From Bilabrum cf. latius (Eukaryota > Bigyra: Bicosoecida > Bigyra > Bicosoecida), in the NCBI GenBank assembly GCA_965178125.1, contig OZ237771.1, forward strand, positions 1-64,000: 64,000 nt of DNA, given 5' to 3'. Shown here piece by piece: positions 30,029 to 41,176 of the stretch. The position numbers were made by a program, and so were the translations under genes. Below the pieces are notes generated by a model. That model saw only the letters and a list, made by a program, of their open reading frames with translations. It was not told the DNA's origin and ran no database searches. Numbering within the stretch: position 1 is the first letter of the stretch; every line of letters begins with the position of its first letter.

Positions 30029-31857
30029 GATAAGTAGAACTGAGTCTCTCATGTTGCACGATCACTTATTTTATTCTTAACTGTTTCATGGGTGAACATA
30101 CACAACACGTCAAAGGAAGGTGGAGTCAACAAAGGTGGTTTCCATTGCATTCAATTAATCTATAGATGAACTTATTGCTAGACGAAAGTCTGTTTTGAAA
30201 AAACGCGAAAAAGTGATAACAAAAGTGCGAAATCAATGAATGTGCAGCATAGAAGTATGCTTATTCATGCACCATACCTACCAAATAGTCTCGAATTTGT
30301 GGATATCATGATGTTTTCTCAGATACATCCAGAGCTACATAATACTTTGAGACGATATGGTATGCTTGGAAAAAATGGTATTTCTGCGTCCTTATTGGTC
30401 GTCTTGATCGCTTGGATCCTCAATATTATTATGAAGTGCTTGTGCATAGCTCAACGGATTAGTAGACAACCTCATCCTTAGTCATACTGTGTCCGATTCT
30501 TAAATTCCAAGTTGTACTTGCCATCCTAGTTCACACGCTGGCTGCACAATCGAGTCTAAGAGCGACTTGGCTATCTTTTCTTGCACTCTTGATGGCTTCC
30601 ATAATCGAAAAGCAGCATTCCACTGCGGTTTGAAGGGGCCATCATCCCTGAAATTCGCAGGGTTGTTCCCATTCTTCGACTTCTTCACAACCAAATTAAG
30701 CTTGTGAAATGATCCCATCTTATTTCCAAATCAACACACGGATCAAATTGAATTAAGTTTTGCGAGTGACATCAAAAATGATGATCTGAAGTATTAAAAT
30801 GATGAAAGGGTAATTTAACTGCCCAAGCAAAATGAACTATGTCAGTACTGCGTGTAAGCGTCGTTTTCAGACCGCTACCATTGCAAGCTTATATTTTCAT
30901 AAGGGTCCAACAATACCACCTGAGACACCTGGAGGGCACCAGGTGACTCAATGAGGTCCAGCTGTGGAGTACCAGCCGATTGACGGGGAGGGAATGTGAA
31001 CGCCGACGCCCACCAGGTGGACAATCGGTTCCCAGGGTGGAGCTCAAGTACTGATCATTAGACAGCAGTAGGTCGGCTTTCCGTTGTAGACGGGCGTTCT
31101 GAGGAGTTCTCATCCGAACTGCTTGCATCTTGCACCTCTTATTGAACAATAATATTGTGTTATTGCTTTTTTCTGAGACAGCCAATCATGCCATATAAAC
31201 TCAGCACCATCAGTTTGCTGGGTCACATGGAAGATTCTTGTCTGTCTATGCAAGTCAATGATCAGTACACTAGCAGCTGTGTCCGAATTCTGAGATGATC
31301 GTAAAATGCATCCTTCACAGAATATGAAAAAGCAATCAGGGTTAACTCGATGCCTGGCTGTAATCAATAAATTTTGAATATAAATATGAATTGTTTTTAT
31401 ACGACTATGCTACGATTTTCGTGGAGAGTCCTTGCCTCTTATTTACGTTGTGGCTTTGACTTTGTAAAATGTGATTCGACAAAGGATCTAATGCAACCCA
31501 GACGCCAGTCAAGTCATAGCAAAAACCAATAACGCATGCGTCGTGTCCGCACAAATCCTTGAATCCATAACGATATGATGAGAGCCACCAAATATGCGAA
31601 ATGAAAGTATACAAGACCCATGTCTCTACAGCATATTCAATTACATTGGAGTATCTTCAAGATGATTATGAATATAGCTGGTGAGTTCTGAGTAGAATTT
31701 TCTCTTGGCTTTTCTATTTAGAACTCCGAAATCACAACAGTGGCTTCAATTTCAGAAGATAATATTTTTTTGTTGGATTTAGCTTTGGTTTTATGTGGAA
31801 TAATCATACTACATGTCAGATAAATAATAATGCAATAGCAATGACTGCACGAGCCAG
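30029..31857. other. AT-rich gene-free interval with a retroelement relic
   Basis: About 1.8 kb of clearly more AT-rich DNA than its surroundings, with no convincing gene on either strand even with TAG as sense. At about 30960-31055 there is a diverged relic of the retroelement 3' region, in which GGAGGGAATGTGAACGCCGA corresponds to the reverse complement of 14690-14725. The rest has no recognisable feature. Confidence 0.6.
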
Positions 31858-33318
31858 TCAAACAAATGCAAATCCGCTCCCAGCCGAGGGAATTCCTGAA
31901 GAAATTGCACTGCTTGACGCTGCAGCTTCACTCGATATTGCTTCCAAATCTTCATGATGCTGTTTGAAAACGTCGCTCAGAGCAGTCGACGCTTCCTTGA
32001 ATTTATCAGCCAAACCTTGCAATACTCGCTGCTTAGCTTGTTCCAGTTCAGCTGGCTGCCCCGCAAGCCTTCTTGATTCCATTCGGAAGTCATCAAGTGA
32101 GATTGACTATAGCACAGCTACTAGAGTTGATTCCTTGCCCGCTGCTTTGCCGCTCCTTGGGGTCGCCAGTTCATCTCCTGCCAGTGGAGATTCAACAGAG
32201 AAGCCATTCGGACGGGAAGTATCGATGAATCCAAACCCCCCAGATTGGCTTTTCTACGGTGAAGAAGTCGGCCGCAAAGTTGCTCCAGCACCTAAAAAAG
32301 AAAATCCAGATTGGCTGCGTAACGGCGCCTGCGAGGCATCACTCCCTCTGATAAGTTCATCCATCTCAGCATCGTCCCTGCCTCCGTTCTGTGGAGGTTT
32401 TTTGTCGGTTTGCGTTCCCGACGCAATCTCCGCGCCGAAAAGATCGTCGTCACTTTCAGCGTCTATCGGCTCCTCTCCTGCTGATGCCGGTACAAGTGCC
32501 GGTGCAGGCGTAGGCGCGGGCGAAGGCGCAGGTGCGGGTGCGGATGCGGGGGCCGGTGCGGGCGCAGGTGCAGGCCCAGGTGCTGCGGCTGGGGCGGGGG
32601 CTGGGGCGGGGGCGGGAGCAGCCGCCTACACCTGCTGCTGCTCCTTTGCTTTCCTGGCCGCCAGTCTACGGGCCAGCGCGGGGTTCATGGCCCGACCCCC
32701 AGGTGACCCCGCCTCGCCAGCCGGGGAGGCGCGGGTGTCCGCAGCAGGTCCACCAGTTTGCTTGGCAACCAGTTTTTCAATGTCAGCCTGGGGCACTCCA
32801 AGCGCCGTGCAGGCCCTGCGAAGCCCTTCGATCGTCGGCTCGCCCTTGAATTGCCGGCGCTCGTACTTGGCCCGGATGAATGCCTCGCGCTGCGGGGAGG
32901 AGCACGCCGACTTGATCTTGCGACCCGGATCCATTTTCGCCTCCCATACAGCATTCGCACGCGCATTTCCGACGCTGTGCATGTGCCTGACCCATTCGAT
33001 TCGCCAAGCATCCAAAGTGGTGCTCTTGATTTTCGTGATATGTGTCCCCATTTGCCTATGGATGCCAGAGCACTTTATGCACATGAAAAGCCCAAGATTT
33101 ATAGATGCCCATGAAGGAGCTGCGTTCAGAAATCAAGCGCAAATCGGGAATATGCCGCAGCATACGCGGCTTCGCGTGGAGACGCTTGCGGAGCGAGCTT
33201 CAAAGTAAGTTCGACTGTGACACTCATATGGCTCACATCTAGCACCACAGTCTGCACAATTACGATTCCAAGGCTGCTGCAGCACCTGTTCCAGCGCTCT
33301 ATGCTCGGGTGACCCCAT
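31858..33318 (-). CDS. ArfGAP domain protein (SMAP/AGD5-like)
   Basis: Two exons (33318-33237 and 33119-31858) with a 117-nt GTGAGC..GCAG intron inside the zinc finger; 447 aa, TGA stop. ArfGAP core: NRNCADCGARS across the splice, WASINLGLFMCIKCSGIHR, MGTHITKIKSTTLDAW. The C-x2-C-x16-C-x2-C zinc finger and the catalytic Arg after GIH are present. The splice chosen gives exactly the spacing of SMAP/AGD5 (C-G-A-R-S-P-S-W). A long Ala-Pro tract follows, then SGFSFLGAG and GGFGFIDT, and a helical C-terminus. Three TAGs (32626, and two downstream) lie in frame. It stimulates GTP hydrolysis on Arf GTPases in vesicle traffic. Confidence 0.88.
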
Positions 33319-33790
33319 AGTCTTGCCAACGTTCGAGAAAGCCCTATTTACACCAATCCCGCGGCTCAGCTAGAATATGGGCAACCGCCTGCTTCCGGGA
33401 CGGCTTCTGCACAAGAACCTGTTGCGCGGTCTGCGCGACCTTCCCCCTACCAGAAATTTGTGGCCGTGTCTTGGTCGTTGCACGGTGTCTACTAGTGTGA
33501 CGAAACCCGGAACCAGCACCAGACAGTGTCCAAATTAATAAATACGTAGAATCCTACCGAGCTAGATTACATCAATCTGAAATCACTATGTCTTGCTTGC
33601 AAGTAGATGTGCGGCTAGTTGCGTATCGGGGCAATGCTACATTGGATTTCCGCGATACCATCATCCAAATTACATTGTTGCATCGATGATCTCCCAATCA
33701 TTGCAGGCATACGTAGGCGACCAGGTAGCCACAATACGGTGCAAACGGCTTGCACCGCATCACACTGTCAGTTGGCTCGCGGCGGCAGCG

Positions 33791-34462
33791 ATGTCTCGCG
33801 CGACTGCACCAGTCTCCGGCGCTACCACCTCCAGTGAGCCCGCCTCGCGACCCCTCGCTCTCCCAGACGGAGGGCAATCCGCCGGATTTCCTGTAAGAGT
33901 CGTCTGGCTGAGAGCTGGTGTGTCCATTTCAACCGCCGCCGACTGGCGAGAGGGTGTGGAGCTGCCCCCGGAGCAGCCCTTGGAGGAAGCCCTCTTATCG
34001 CCGGCGAGGAGCAGAGCAGACCGGTGGCGCACGGCCGGAGCAGCGGCCGCAGGAGCCATGCAGCGCGAGGCCACCCCGCCGGCCTCCGCTCCATCGGCCT
34101 CCACTCCATCGGCCGGGTCAACCCCACGGGCAGGGGTGCCTTCCCAGGATGCCGCCGGAGACGACCATAGCTAGGGATTGGTGGAGTGGCGCAGCGTGGC
34201 GGTGCGGGTGTTTACGGGGCACGATGTGCTGGGGGGTGGTGTGATGAGTGCGGGGAGAGGCGGCGGAGTAGCTACCTCGGCGGTGTCACTGGGTGCTAGT
34301 GTGACGAGTGCGTCTGGCGTGGTTGGGACCGCGCTTGATGCACCGCAAGCGGCTGCGTTTGCCCGGGCCCACGGATGCGACGAAGAGGAGGAGGAGAAAG
34401 GGGATGGTGGTGAGGGCGGAGGTGATAGTGTTGCGGGTGCTGCTGGAACGTCTGGAAGCTGA
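33791..34462 (+). CDS. Uncharacterised Ala/Ser/Pro-rich protein
   Basis: 223 aa from ATG 33791 through a TAG at 34172-34174 to TGA. No recognised domain. The N-terminal half is rich in Ala/Ser/Pro with a PSASTPSAGSTP-type segment. After the TAG there is VEWRSVAVRVFTGHDVLGGG, a Gly/Ser stretch and an acidic tail (CDEEEEEKGDGGEGGG). The frame is open upstream to 33593, so an earlier start is possible. A spliced larger gene is another option. It sits between an ArfGAP (divergent) and the ankyrin protein (convergent). Confidence 0.4.
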
Positions 34463-35042
34463 TGAGTGCACTGGCAGGTTCTTAGAAGGACTCAATGAGG
34501 CAAATGTACCACCCACCGGCGTGCCAATCAACGGAATCGAACGCGGCTGAGGGGCGAGTATGGCATGTGGCGTGATGAGACTGTGGGGTATTTCAAGCTT
34601 AGTCAAATCTGGGATCGTTACCCCGAACGGCCTCCGAGAAACTCTCTTCATCCTAAAGGATCACCTTGTCGCTGGTTCCATTAGCGGTACCCGTACCTGA
34701 TGCTGCAGTCCATTGGTGTGCAACGTCATCGTCACATCTCCAGGCTTCTATTAGATCTAGATCGGTATGATTCATCAGGCCGACTTGGACACACGCATAT
34801 TGTGACATTGTTTACAGTCAGCAGGTGAGCTATTGGCACCACGCCTTATCTGGATCCAGGATGGATCCCTTTCCGTGGGTCGCACTGCACTGCACTCCGC
34901 TGCGATTACGCCTGCTGAGCCAAACCATCTATGGGAAAAAAATGAATGAACATAATCCTTTCAGCAATTACCTTATGATCTGTAACACCCCGCCTCATCC
35001 CGCCCCGCCCCCCCCCCGCCCCGACCTGCTCCCTCACTGCAC
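34463..35042. other. Convergent intergenic gap
   Basis: 580 bp between two gene ends. No gene seen. A C-rich run (CCCGCCCCCCCCCCGCCCC) lies at about 35005-35025, immediately beyond the stop of the minus-strand gene. Confidence 0.5.
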
Positions 35043-37983
35043 TCATCCCTCGTCCTCCCCCCCGCCCTCCTCTGCTTCCGCCGCCTCCTCCTGCGCCTGC
35101 GCCCAGTTCACGTACGCCTCCGTGCCCTCCTTGGGCGTGCCATCCACGTGCAGCTCAGGGTCCAGTCCCGGCGGCCACCAGCTGCTGACCCCTGTCTCTT
35201 CATTGAACCAGTAGATGTCGCCCTCGTCCTCGTCCACGCAGCGCACCCACCCGGCAGAGGTGCGCCGGGCAAGGAACCCCCGCGCCGCGCGCTGCACGAC
35301 CACTGCCGCGGCCAGCTCTTTCTTGGTTCCAGACTTGCCAGCTGCCTTGCCCTTTGTCTTTCCTTTGGCCTTGCCCTTGGCTCCGCCCGCCTTGGCCACG
35401 GAGGACTTGGTCTTGGCGGATGATGCCGTCTTGGCCTTCGTCTTCGTCGAGGCTGCCTTGCCGCCCGCGCCGCCTTTGGCCACCTTCGGATCCTCCTTGG
35501 GACTTGTTCCCCCGCTTGTACCCTGGCTCTCCGTGCTGCCCAACCTCTTCCGTGCCCTTCTCCTGGAGCCCATGAGCGTGCCCGCGGGGCGGCGCCGGGG
35601 TCCTGCCACGGAACCCCCCGCCGATCCATCGGTGGATTTTCCCTTCTGCTGGTTCAGTTTCTTCCTGAGGGCAGGGTCGATGACCCCCCTCGAGGCCCTG
35701 GCCCCCTTTCTAGAGTGCCACGGGAGCAGTCCACCGTCGCTGCCCACGGCCTTGGCGAGCGCCTTGCCTGCCCTGCCCCCGGCCTTGACCCCTTTGCTGG
35801 TCTTGGCAGCGCCGCCGGCGGCGGCGGTCGATCCACCGGACCCCGAGGCGGGCGAGACCGACCGCGGGGACGATGAGCCGCTCATCACCTTTGCCTTGAC
35901 TTCCCCTTTAGTCTTGGCGGCAGCTGCAGCGGGTGCCGGTGCGGGGGTGGGGGTGGGCACGGCCACTGGGGCTGGGGCAGCTTTCGCCTGCATTTTCTTC
36001 TACTCCTCCTCTTCTTGTGTCTGCTGCTTCAGCTTAGCGGCAGCGGTTTCTGCTTCTTCCTTCGCCCGCGCCTCTGCCTCTGCCCGCGCCTACTCCTTGG
36101 CCTCCTCGACGGCTGATTGCTTCTCCTTCTCTGCACTCGCCACGGCCTCAGCTGCCCTGCCCTCCGCCTCGGCTGCCGTCCTGCGGGCCAGCTCCAGCTG
36201 TTCCCTGAGCCTCCTCCTGTCTCTCTCAGCGTCGCGCAGCTGCTCCTCAAGACGGCTCCGATCCGCCTCTGCAGCCGAGAGTGCGTGGGCCATGGCTGCG
36301 GCTGCCTGCGCCTGCGCCTTGGACTGAGGCTTGCTCTCCTGCCCAGGCTTTCCTTCGCCGATACTACCCGCGGGAACGTCCTCAACCGCGGCCGTGTCCT
36401 TGCCAGCCCCACCCTCCACCCCGCCCTCCCCCTGCACCCCCCCCGCGGCACCCCCCCCCATCATTGCCTCATACAGGGCCGCCCTCGCCGCCTCGTCTCT
36501 GCTCTCCACCACGGCCCGCCGCACCGCCTGCACCCAGTAGGCGGCCTCCTCGGGAGTGTCCACCAGACAGGCCAGGGGCTTGCCCTCCCGCAGCAGCACG
36601 TCCCACCGGCGGCCCCCGCGCTTGCCCTTGCGCACCTCCGCGCCCGCGATGTCCCCAAACGCAATGCGATGCACCCCACCGGACCCGCTCTCCACCCCCG
36701 AGGCATCTCCCGTCCAGTAGAACAGCGCCCTCTCCCCCTTGCTGAGCACAACGTACCGCGCCCTCCACCGGAACATGCCTGCCTCCCCCTTGATGAGAAC
36801 CTGGCCTTCCAGTGCCACACCGTGCGCGAAGCTCAGCGATTCCCGGCTCCCCGGCTCCCCGACCTTCGTGAAGGTTCCCTCCAGCAGCCGCACCACGTCA
36901 TCGTGACCCTCGCGGCGGGCCGCCTCCAGCGCAGTCAGCCCCTCCCGCGAGCTGGCCCCACGGTCCGCGCCCGCAGTCAGCAGAGCGTGGGCCGCGTCCA
37001 CGTGCCCGCAGAGGCACGCGAAGTGCAGGGGGCGGAAACCGGAACTGTCCGGCTGGTTCGGGGGCGCCCCCGCCGCGAGCAGCAGCTCGATCACGTGCAC
37101 GTTCCCCGTGGCTGCAGCCCTGTGCAGGGCCGCGCACCCGGCCGCGTCCTGCGCCCCCGGTGACACCCCCTCCCTGAGCAGCCGGTGCACCCGCCGCACG
37201 TCTCCCGCATAGGCAGCGTCGGAGAGCTGTGCCGCGGCCAGTGAGTCGGCCGAGAGAGCCAGGCTCCCCCCCCCAGCCCTGCTCCCCCAGGGCCCCGCGT
37301 CACCCGCGTATCTCGCGGCGGAGGCAGCCGCGTCCACTGCGGGGGGGTACAGCTCTGCGATGGCCCTCACCGCGTCATCGTGACCCGCCGCAAGTGCAGC
37401 GGCCATCGGGGTCTAGCCGTCCTGCAGTGCAGTGCACATAACTGACGGACAGAGGAAGCGAAGGTAGGGCGAGAAAGTCGGTTGGGTGGATTGGACGCGT
37501 GCGGATGCTCTGCTGAAGACTCACGAGCGCGGGCTATGCCGGGTCTGCGCCTCCCTTGAGTAGCTCCAGCACAACGGCAGTGTGGCCACAATGACATGCA
37601 TAGTGGAGGGCGGTGTCCCCTGCGAGATCGTGGGCGTTCACCGTGGCGCTGTTGCGCAGCAGCAGCTGCACTGCCGGCAGCGACCCTACCACCGACGCAC
37701 TGTGCAAAGCCGTCATCCCTGCCTGCGATATAGATAAGACAAACAACAGGAAACCTAATTTGCTGCCGGACACAGCACGTCTGTCGTGTACGAGTTTGGC
37801 ATGCGCGTTGCTGTGACTCAGTAGACCAGCGGGCATCCCACTAGAGCTAACCTTATCCCTTGCGTCGACATGGAATCCCGAATCTATCAATGATTGCAAA
37901 GCTGTCAGGTCCACTGCTTGGGCGGCTGCGTTCAACGCTGCTCCTTCTTCGCTCTTCGCCCAAGCCGGTGGGGCAACCGACAT
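35043..37983 (-). CDS. Ankyrin-PH-coiled coil-IQ-WW protein
   Basis: Three exons: 37983-37852, 37722-37525 and 37421-35043 (introns of 129 and 103 nt, GT..AG, both phase 0); 902 aa, TGA stop. Order: ankyrin repeats (AGMTALHSASVVGSLPAVQL, DTALHYACHCGHTAVVLELL, GFRPLHFACLCGHVDAAHAL); a PH domain (GQVLIKGEAGMFRWRARYVV to DTPEEAAYWVQAVRRAV); a charged coiled coil; a Lys/Ala-rich region; an IQ motif (AAVVVQRAARGFLARR); and a WW domain (DIYWFNEETGVSSWWPP). Four TAGs, one in the ankyrin hallmark DG-TAG-TP, where Gln is common. The start at 37983 is the first ATG in the frame. The mix suggests a membrane- or cytoskeleton-associated, calmodulin-binding scaffold; the partner is unknown. I know no standard family with this exact order. 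Confidence 0.85.
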
Positions 37984-38385
37984 TTCAGCACCTGGCCGTG
38001 CGTCAAATCGCTGAGGGCAAGCTTGCGCAATCGACCTACAACACAAAATTAGTTGAAACCTGCGGGTCTCGAAGCACTAAGGTCTTGATCGAGTGGGTCT
38101 GACGGCGCGGACGGAACAAGCGACCACACACCGCCGGCGGGCCCAGCGGCGCCGCGCAGCGACCAGTTGTTGGATGCCGGCCTTTTCGTAGAAGTAGTCA
38201 GAGTAATGCAGCGCACTTCAAAATCTGTCCATGAGTAGCTCCGTGCCCGTGTGCTGGCCCGACGGACCCAAAGTAAACAATCCGTACCAGGCGCATCGCC
38301 TGTCCGTTCGCGACTGCAACGACCAGCTGCTGTACCAAGCGCTGCCGAGAGGCCCATATCTAGTCAGGACCCGATCAAGTCCGGC

Positions 38386-40422
38386 ATGTCAATTCCAACA
38401 TTCCAGCATGGTGCTTTGTCGGTACCAGATGCAGGGATCCCTATCCTAGCGTGCAGCCGCAGGCGAGAGTGGATAAGCAGAGTGCTGTTAGCATGGACCA
38501 CGTTTGTGCATCACGTGGCGACGCTTGACAAAGAAGATCGTGATCGTGTAAACCTGGATTCTTTGGAGCTTCCACCGGCTCCCGTTGCACTTGCGATCCC
38601 GAACGACGGTGCTGTTGCACTGTTGCGAGCGACCGGGCTTGCAGCAGGACCGGCCGTGCAGCAGACGAGGGGCGACGACTTCAAGTTCAAGGCAGCCGCG
38701 TAGCATGAGAAAGACGCCAAGGAAGCTGCTTTGCGACGCGAGAAGCAGAGCGTCCAGGATGCTCGGAATCTGCTGGATCTCGCTTCTGCTGCGCTCGAAG
38801 AGGCGCTAGCGAAGCACCGGGCGGCTGGAAAGAAGGATGACGGAAGCAAAGAACAATTATGTGATGGATCAGTGAGCCCTCTCGATGCAGTGGGTGACGG
38901 CAGTGTCGGTGGCAGCGACCATGAGAGCAAGGCGGCTGCCGGTGAGACTAGCACAGAACCTCAGACGAGCCGCGCAACCTCCAGCCGAGTGGTGGCAACA
39001 CGCGCAGGGGACCCCCTGATGAGCGGCGGTATCGATAAAATACCCTATTCCTCCTCCTCGTCCTCCTCGATCCGCTCGTCCTCATCCTCGTCATCGTCCA
39101 TGCGCTCCTCCCTGCGAGCACTCCTGCCGACGGGGCCCCCCGCCGATGGTGCCTCACGGCGATCGGAGCTGGAGTCCCTCCGCCTGGAATCATCTGCTCT
39201 GCTGCTGCGGTACGCCAGGGCGCAGTCGAAGGGAATCCTGGGCATGGGTGTGACGAGTGAGGTGTCGGAGGTGGCTGCATCGGTGGGGTCGGCTGCCAGC
39301 GCAGTAGAAGAGGCATCATCGCACGACGGCGCTCCGGCTCGCGGTGGGACTGATGAGCCGGGACCCTCACACCGCCAGACCACTGCAGCACCGGACACTG
39401 AACTTGCACCGGCACAGCCCCAGGCAAAAGTCCAAGCAGATCCTGCGGCTAGCCATGCTGAGGACGGTGACTTGCCTTCCAACGAGCAACGCCATGCGCT
39501 GGCCGATGCTGTGGCAGAGCGGGTGCACTCGTCACACCATCACTCCTGGGTGTCGATGAGCAGAAACTCCGCGATCGAGGCCCTGGCCCTCGTCGCAGAG
39601 AGAGTGGCGTCTGGGTGCAGCGCACTGCAGGGTCAAGGGCCTGGTGGGCGGGCTGGGGCGGGCCAACGACACGCCGAGTGGCTCGGGCCCATGGTGGCCG
39701 GGCAGCTTGCGCTCTCGTGCAGTGCACCCATGGAGTCGGCCCCGGTGGGCACGCCTCGCAGCAGCACCAGCGGCAGGACCGGCGGGCTGCTGGCTGTGCG
39801 CGGCGCCCGCGGTGGTTCCGCAGCGGGTCAGCTGTTGCTGCCCGAGGACGCGCTGGCCTCGTAGTCCTCGGCTCGGAGAACAACGAGGAGGGTGCAGCGC
39901 GCCAGGGAACAGGGGTTGCAGGGGCGGGTGAGGGGCAGGGTACTGAGCGGAAGGAAGAGGGGGAGAAGCAATGGGGGCCCTCTGGGGACCAAGACTAGGG
40001 TGGTGCAGGCTGCTGGGTGGGGCGGGCGAGATGCCGCTGAGGGTGAGGGTGAGGGCGGGAGAGAGGGCGTGGGCGTGGGCGTGGGTTAGGATTCGAGGGT
40101 GCGTGGAGCAGTTGCTCCCGTCCCCCTGGGAGGTGAGGGGAAAGATGGGGGATAGGATACTGGATCGGAAGCAACCGCTGGCAGCGTGCCTGGTCTCAAG
40201 GTGCAAGGCACTGATGTGCAAGGTGCAGGCGTGGATGGAGGCAGTCTGGAGGCGGCGCTGCTGGCGGTGCAAGGGAGGCTAGGGGATAGGATGACTGGGT
40301 ATAGAATGGGGCTTGAAGGTGAAAGCGCCTCCGTCTCGAGCGAGGACTCGATCATGCTGGGGGGCCAGGGGGAGCCTCCCCGAGCACCTCCGAATTCGCC
40401 AGTGTCAGTGCAAGGCGTTTGA
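38386..40422 (+). CDS. Uncharacterised coiled-coil, low-complexity protein
   Basis: 678 aa from ATG 38386 to TGA, with TAGs at 38701, 39862 and two more near 40087 and 40160. After about 90 residues comes a charged helix, REKQSVQDARNLLDLASAAL. Then Ser-rich acidic segments, a (Ser)n-Ile/Met-Arg run at about 39049-39110, a second helix (NSAIEALALVAERVASG), a basic stretch (GRKRGRSNGG) and a Gly/Val-rich tail. No known domain. It is divergent from the ankyrin gene across about 400 bp that may be a shared promoter. Protein-like codons after its stop (40468-40689) could be a further exon. Confidence 0.5.
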
Positions 40423-41176
40423 ATTGGAATTGGAAGCAAACTTGGTTGACCACCAAGCCACGACACCTTGCGACCAGTGGTGTCCGAGTGGCTCCAGCCT
40501 GGAGCCTCCAGACTAGCCTACGAAGCGTATACTATTGGGAGGGCCAATTTGGTGGAACGGATAACAGTGCGCGTAGAATTAACTATCAAAAAGAAGATTG
40601 GAACGAAGGTCGTCGGCAGTGGTTGGATTCGTCAAGCTGGCCCAAAGCATCAAAGGAAGACCAGACATGGAACAGCAGTATTAGTTTGACCCCAATTTAC
40701 GAAGTATTCGGCCAGCTGGGACTCAACTGTAAGGCATCCATCGGATTGTGTATTTATTAGATTTCAATCCCCCTAGCTCACTTGCAGTTTCAAGTCCCGC
40801 GCTTCTCCACAGCTAAAACGGAACTGTTTTGGTCTTATTGAATGTTGCAGTACAGGCATATCCTCAGTGGCAGGGTCCGGGGCTTATCCCCGTGAGAAGG
40901 TTGCTAATATATAACTGACTTGTGTTGCGAAGTAGTATGAACTGTTTTCACTAGCAAGTCGCCCCCACCGCGTTGGTATTACCATCCCCGGCTACCTTCG
41001 CAGCCGATGTCACTCTCACGCGCACCAAAGCTGGTGGTCCGCAGCCCGACAACGTTTTATTGCCTACACATTAGGAGCAAGAACACAGCTCGGCGCCAAC
41101 TGTGTATCGCGCTCGCCGCCCAAGACGTACCATCAAGATTAAGACGGCGGACCGCAAGACACCAGCGTGGGCAGCA
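40423..41176. other. Intergenic, possible unassigned exon
   Basis: A protein-like frame at 40468-40689 (RANLVERITVRVELTIKKKI) ends in TGA but has no clear start or splice partner. The rest of the stretch shows nothing I can name. Confidence 0.3.

Noticed and set aside
35043-36400. Long plus-strand frames opposite the ankyrin/PH/WW gene
   Set aside because: They are antisense shadows in GC-rich DNA, with no domain, while the minus strand has five recognisable domains.
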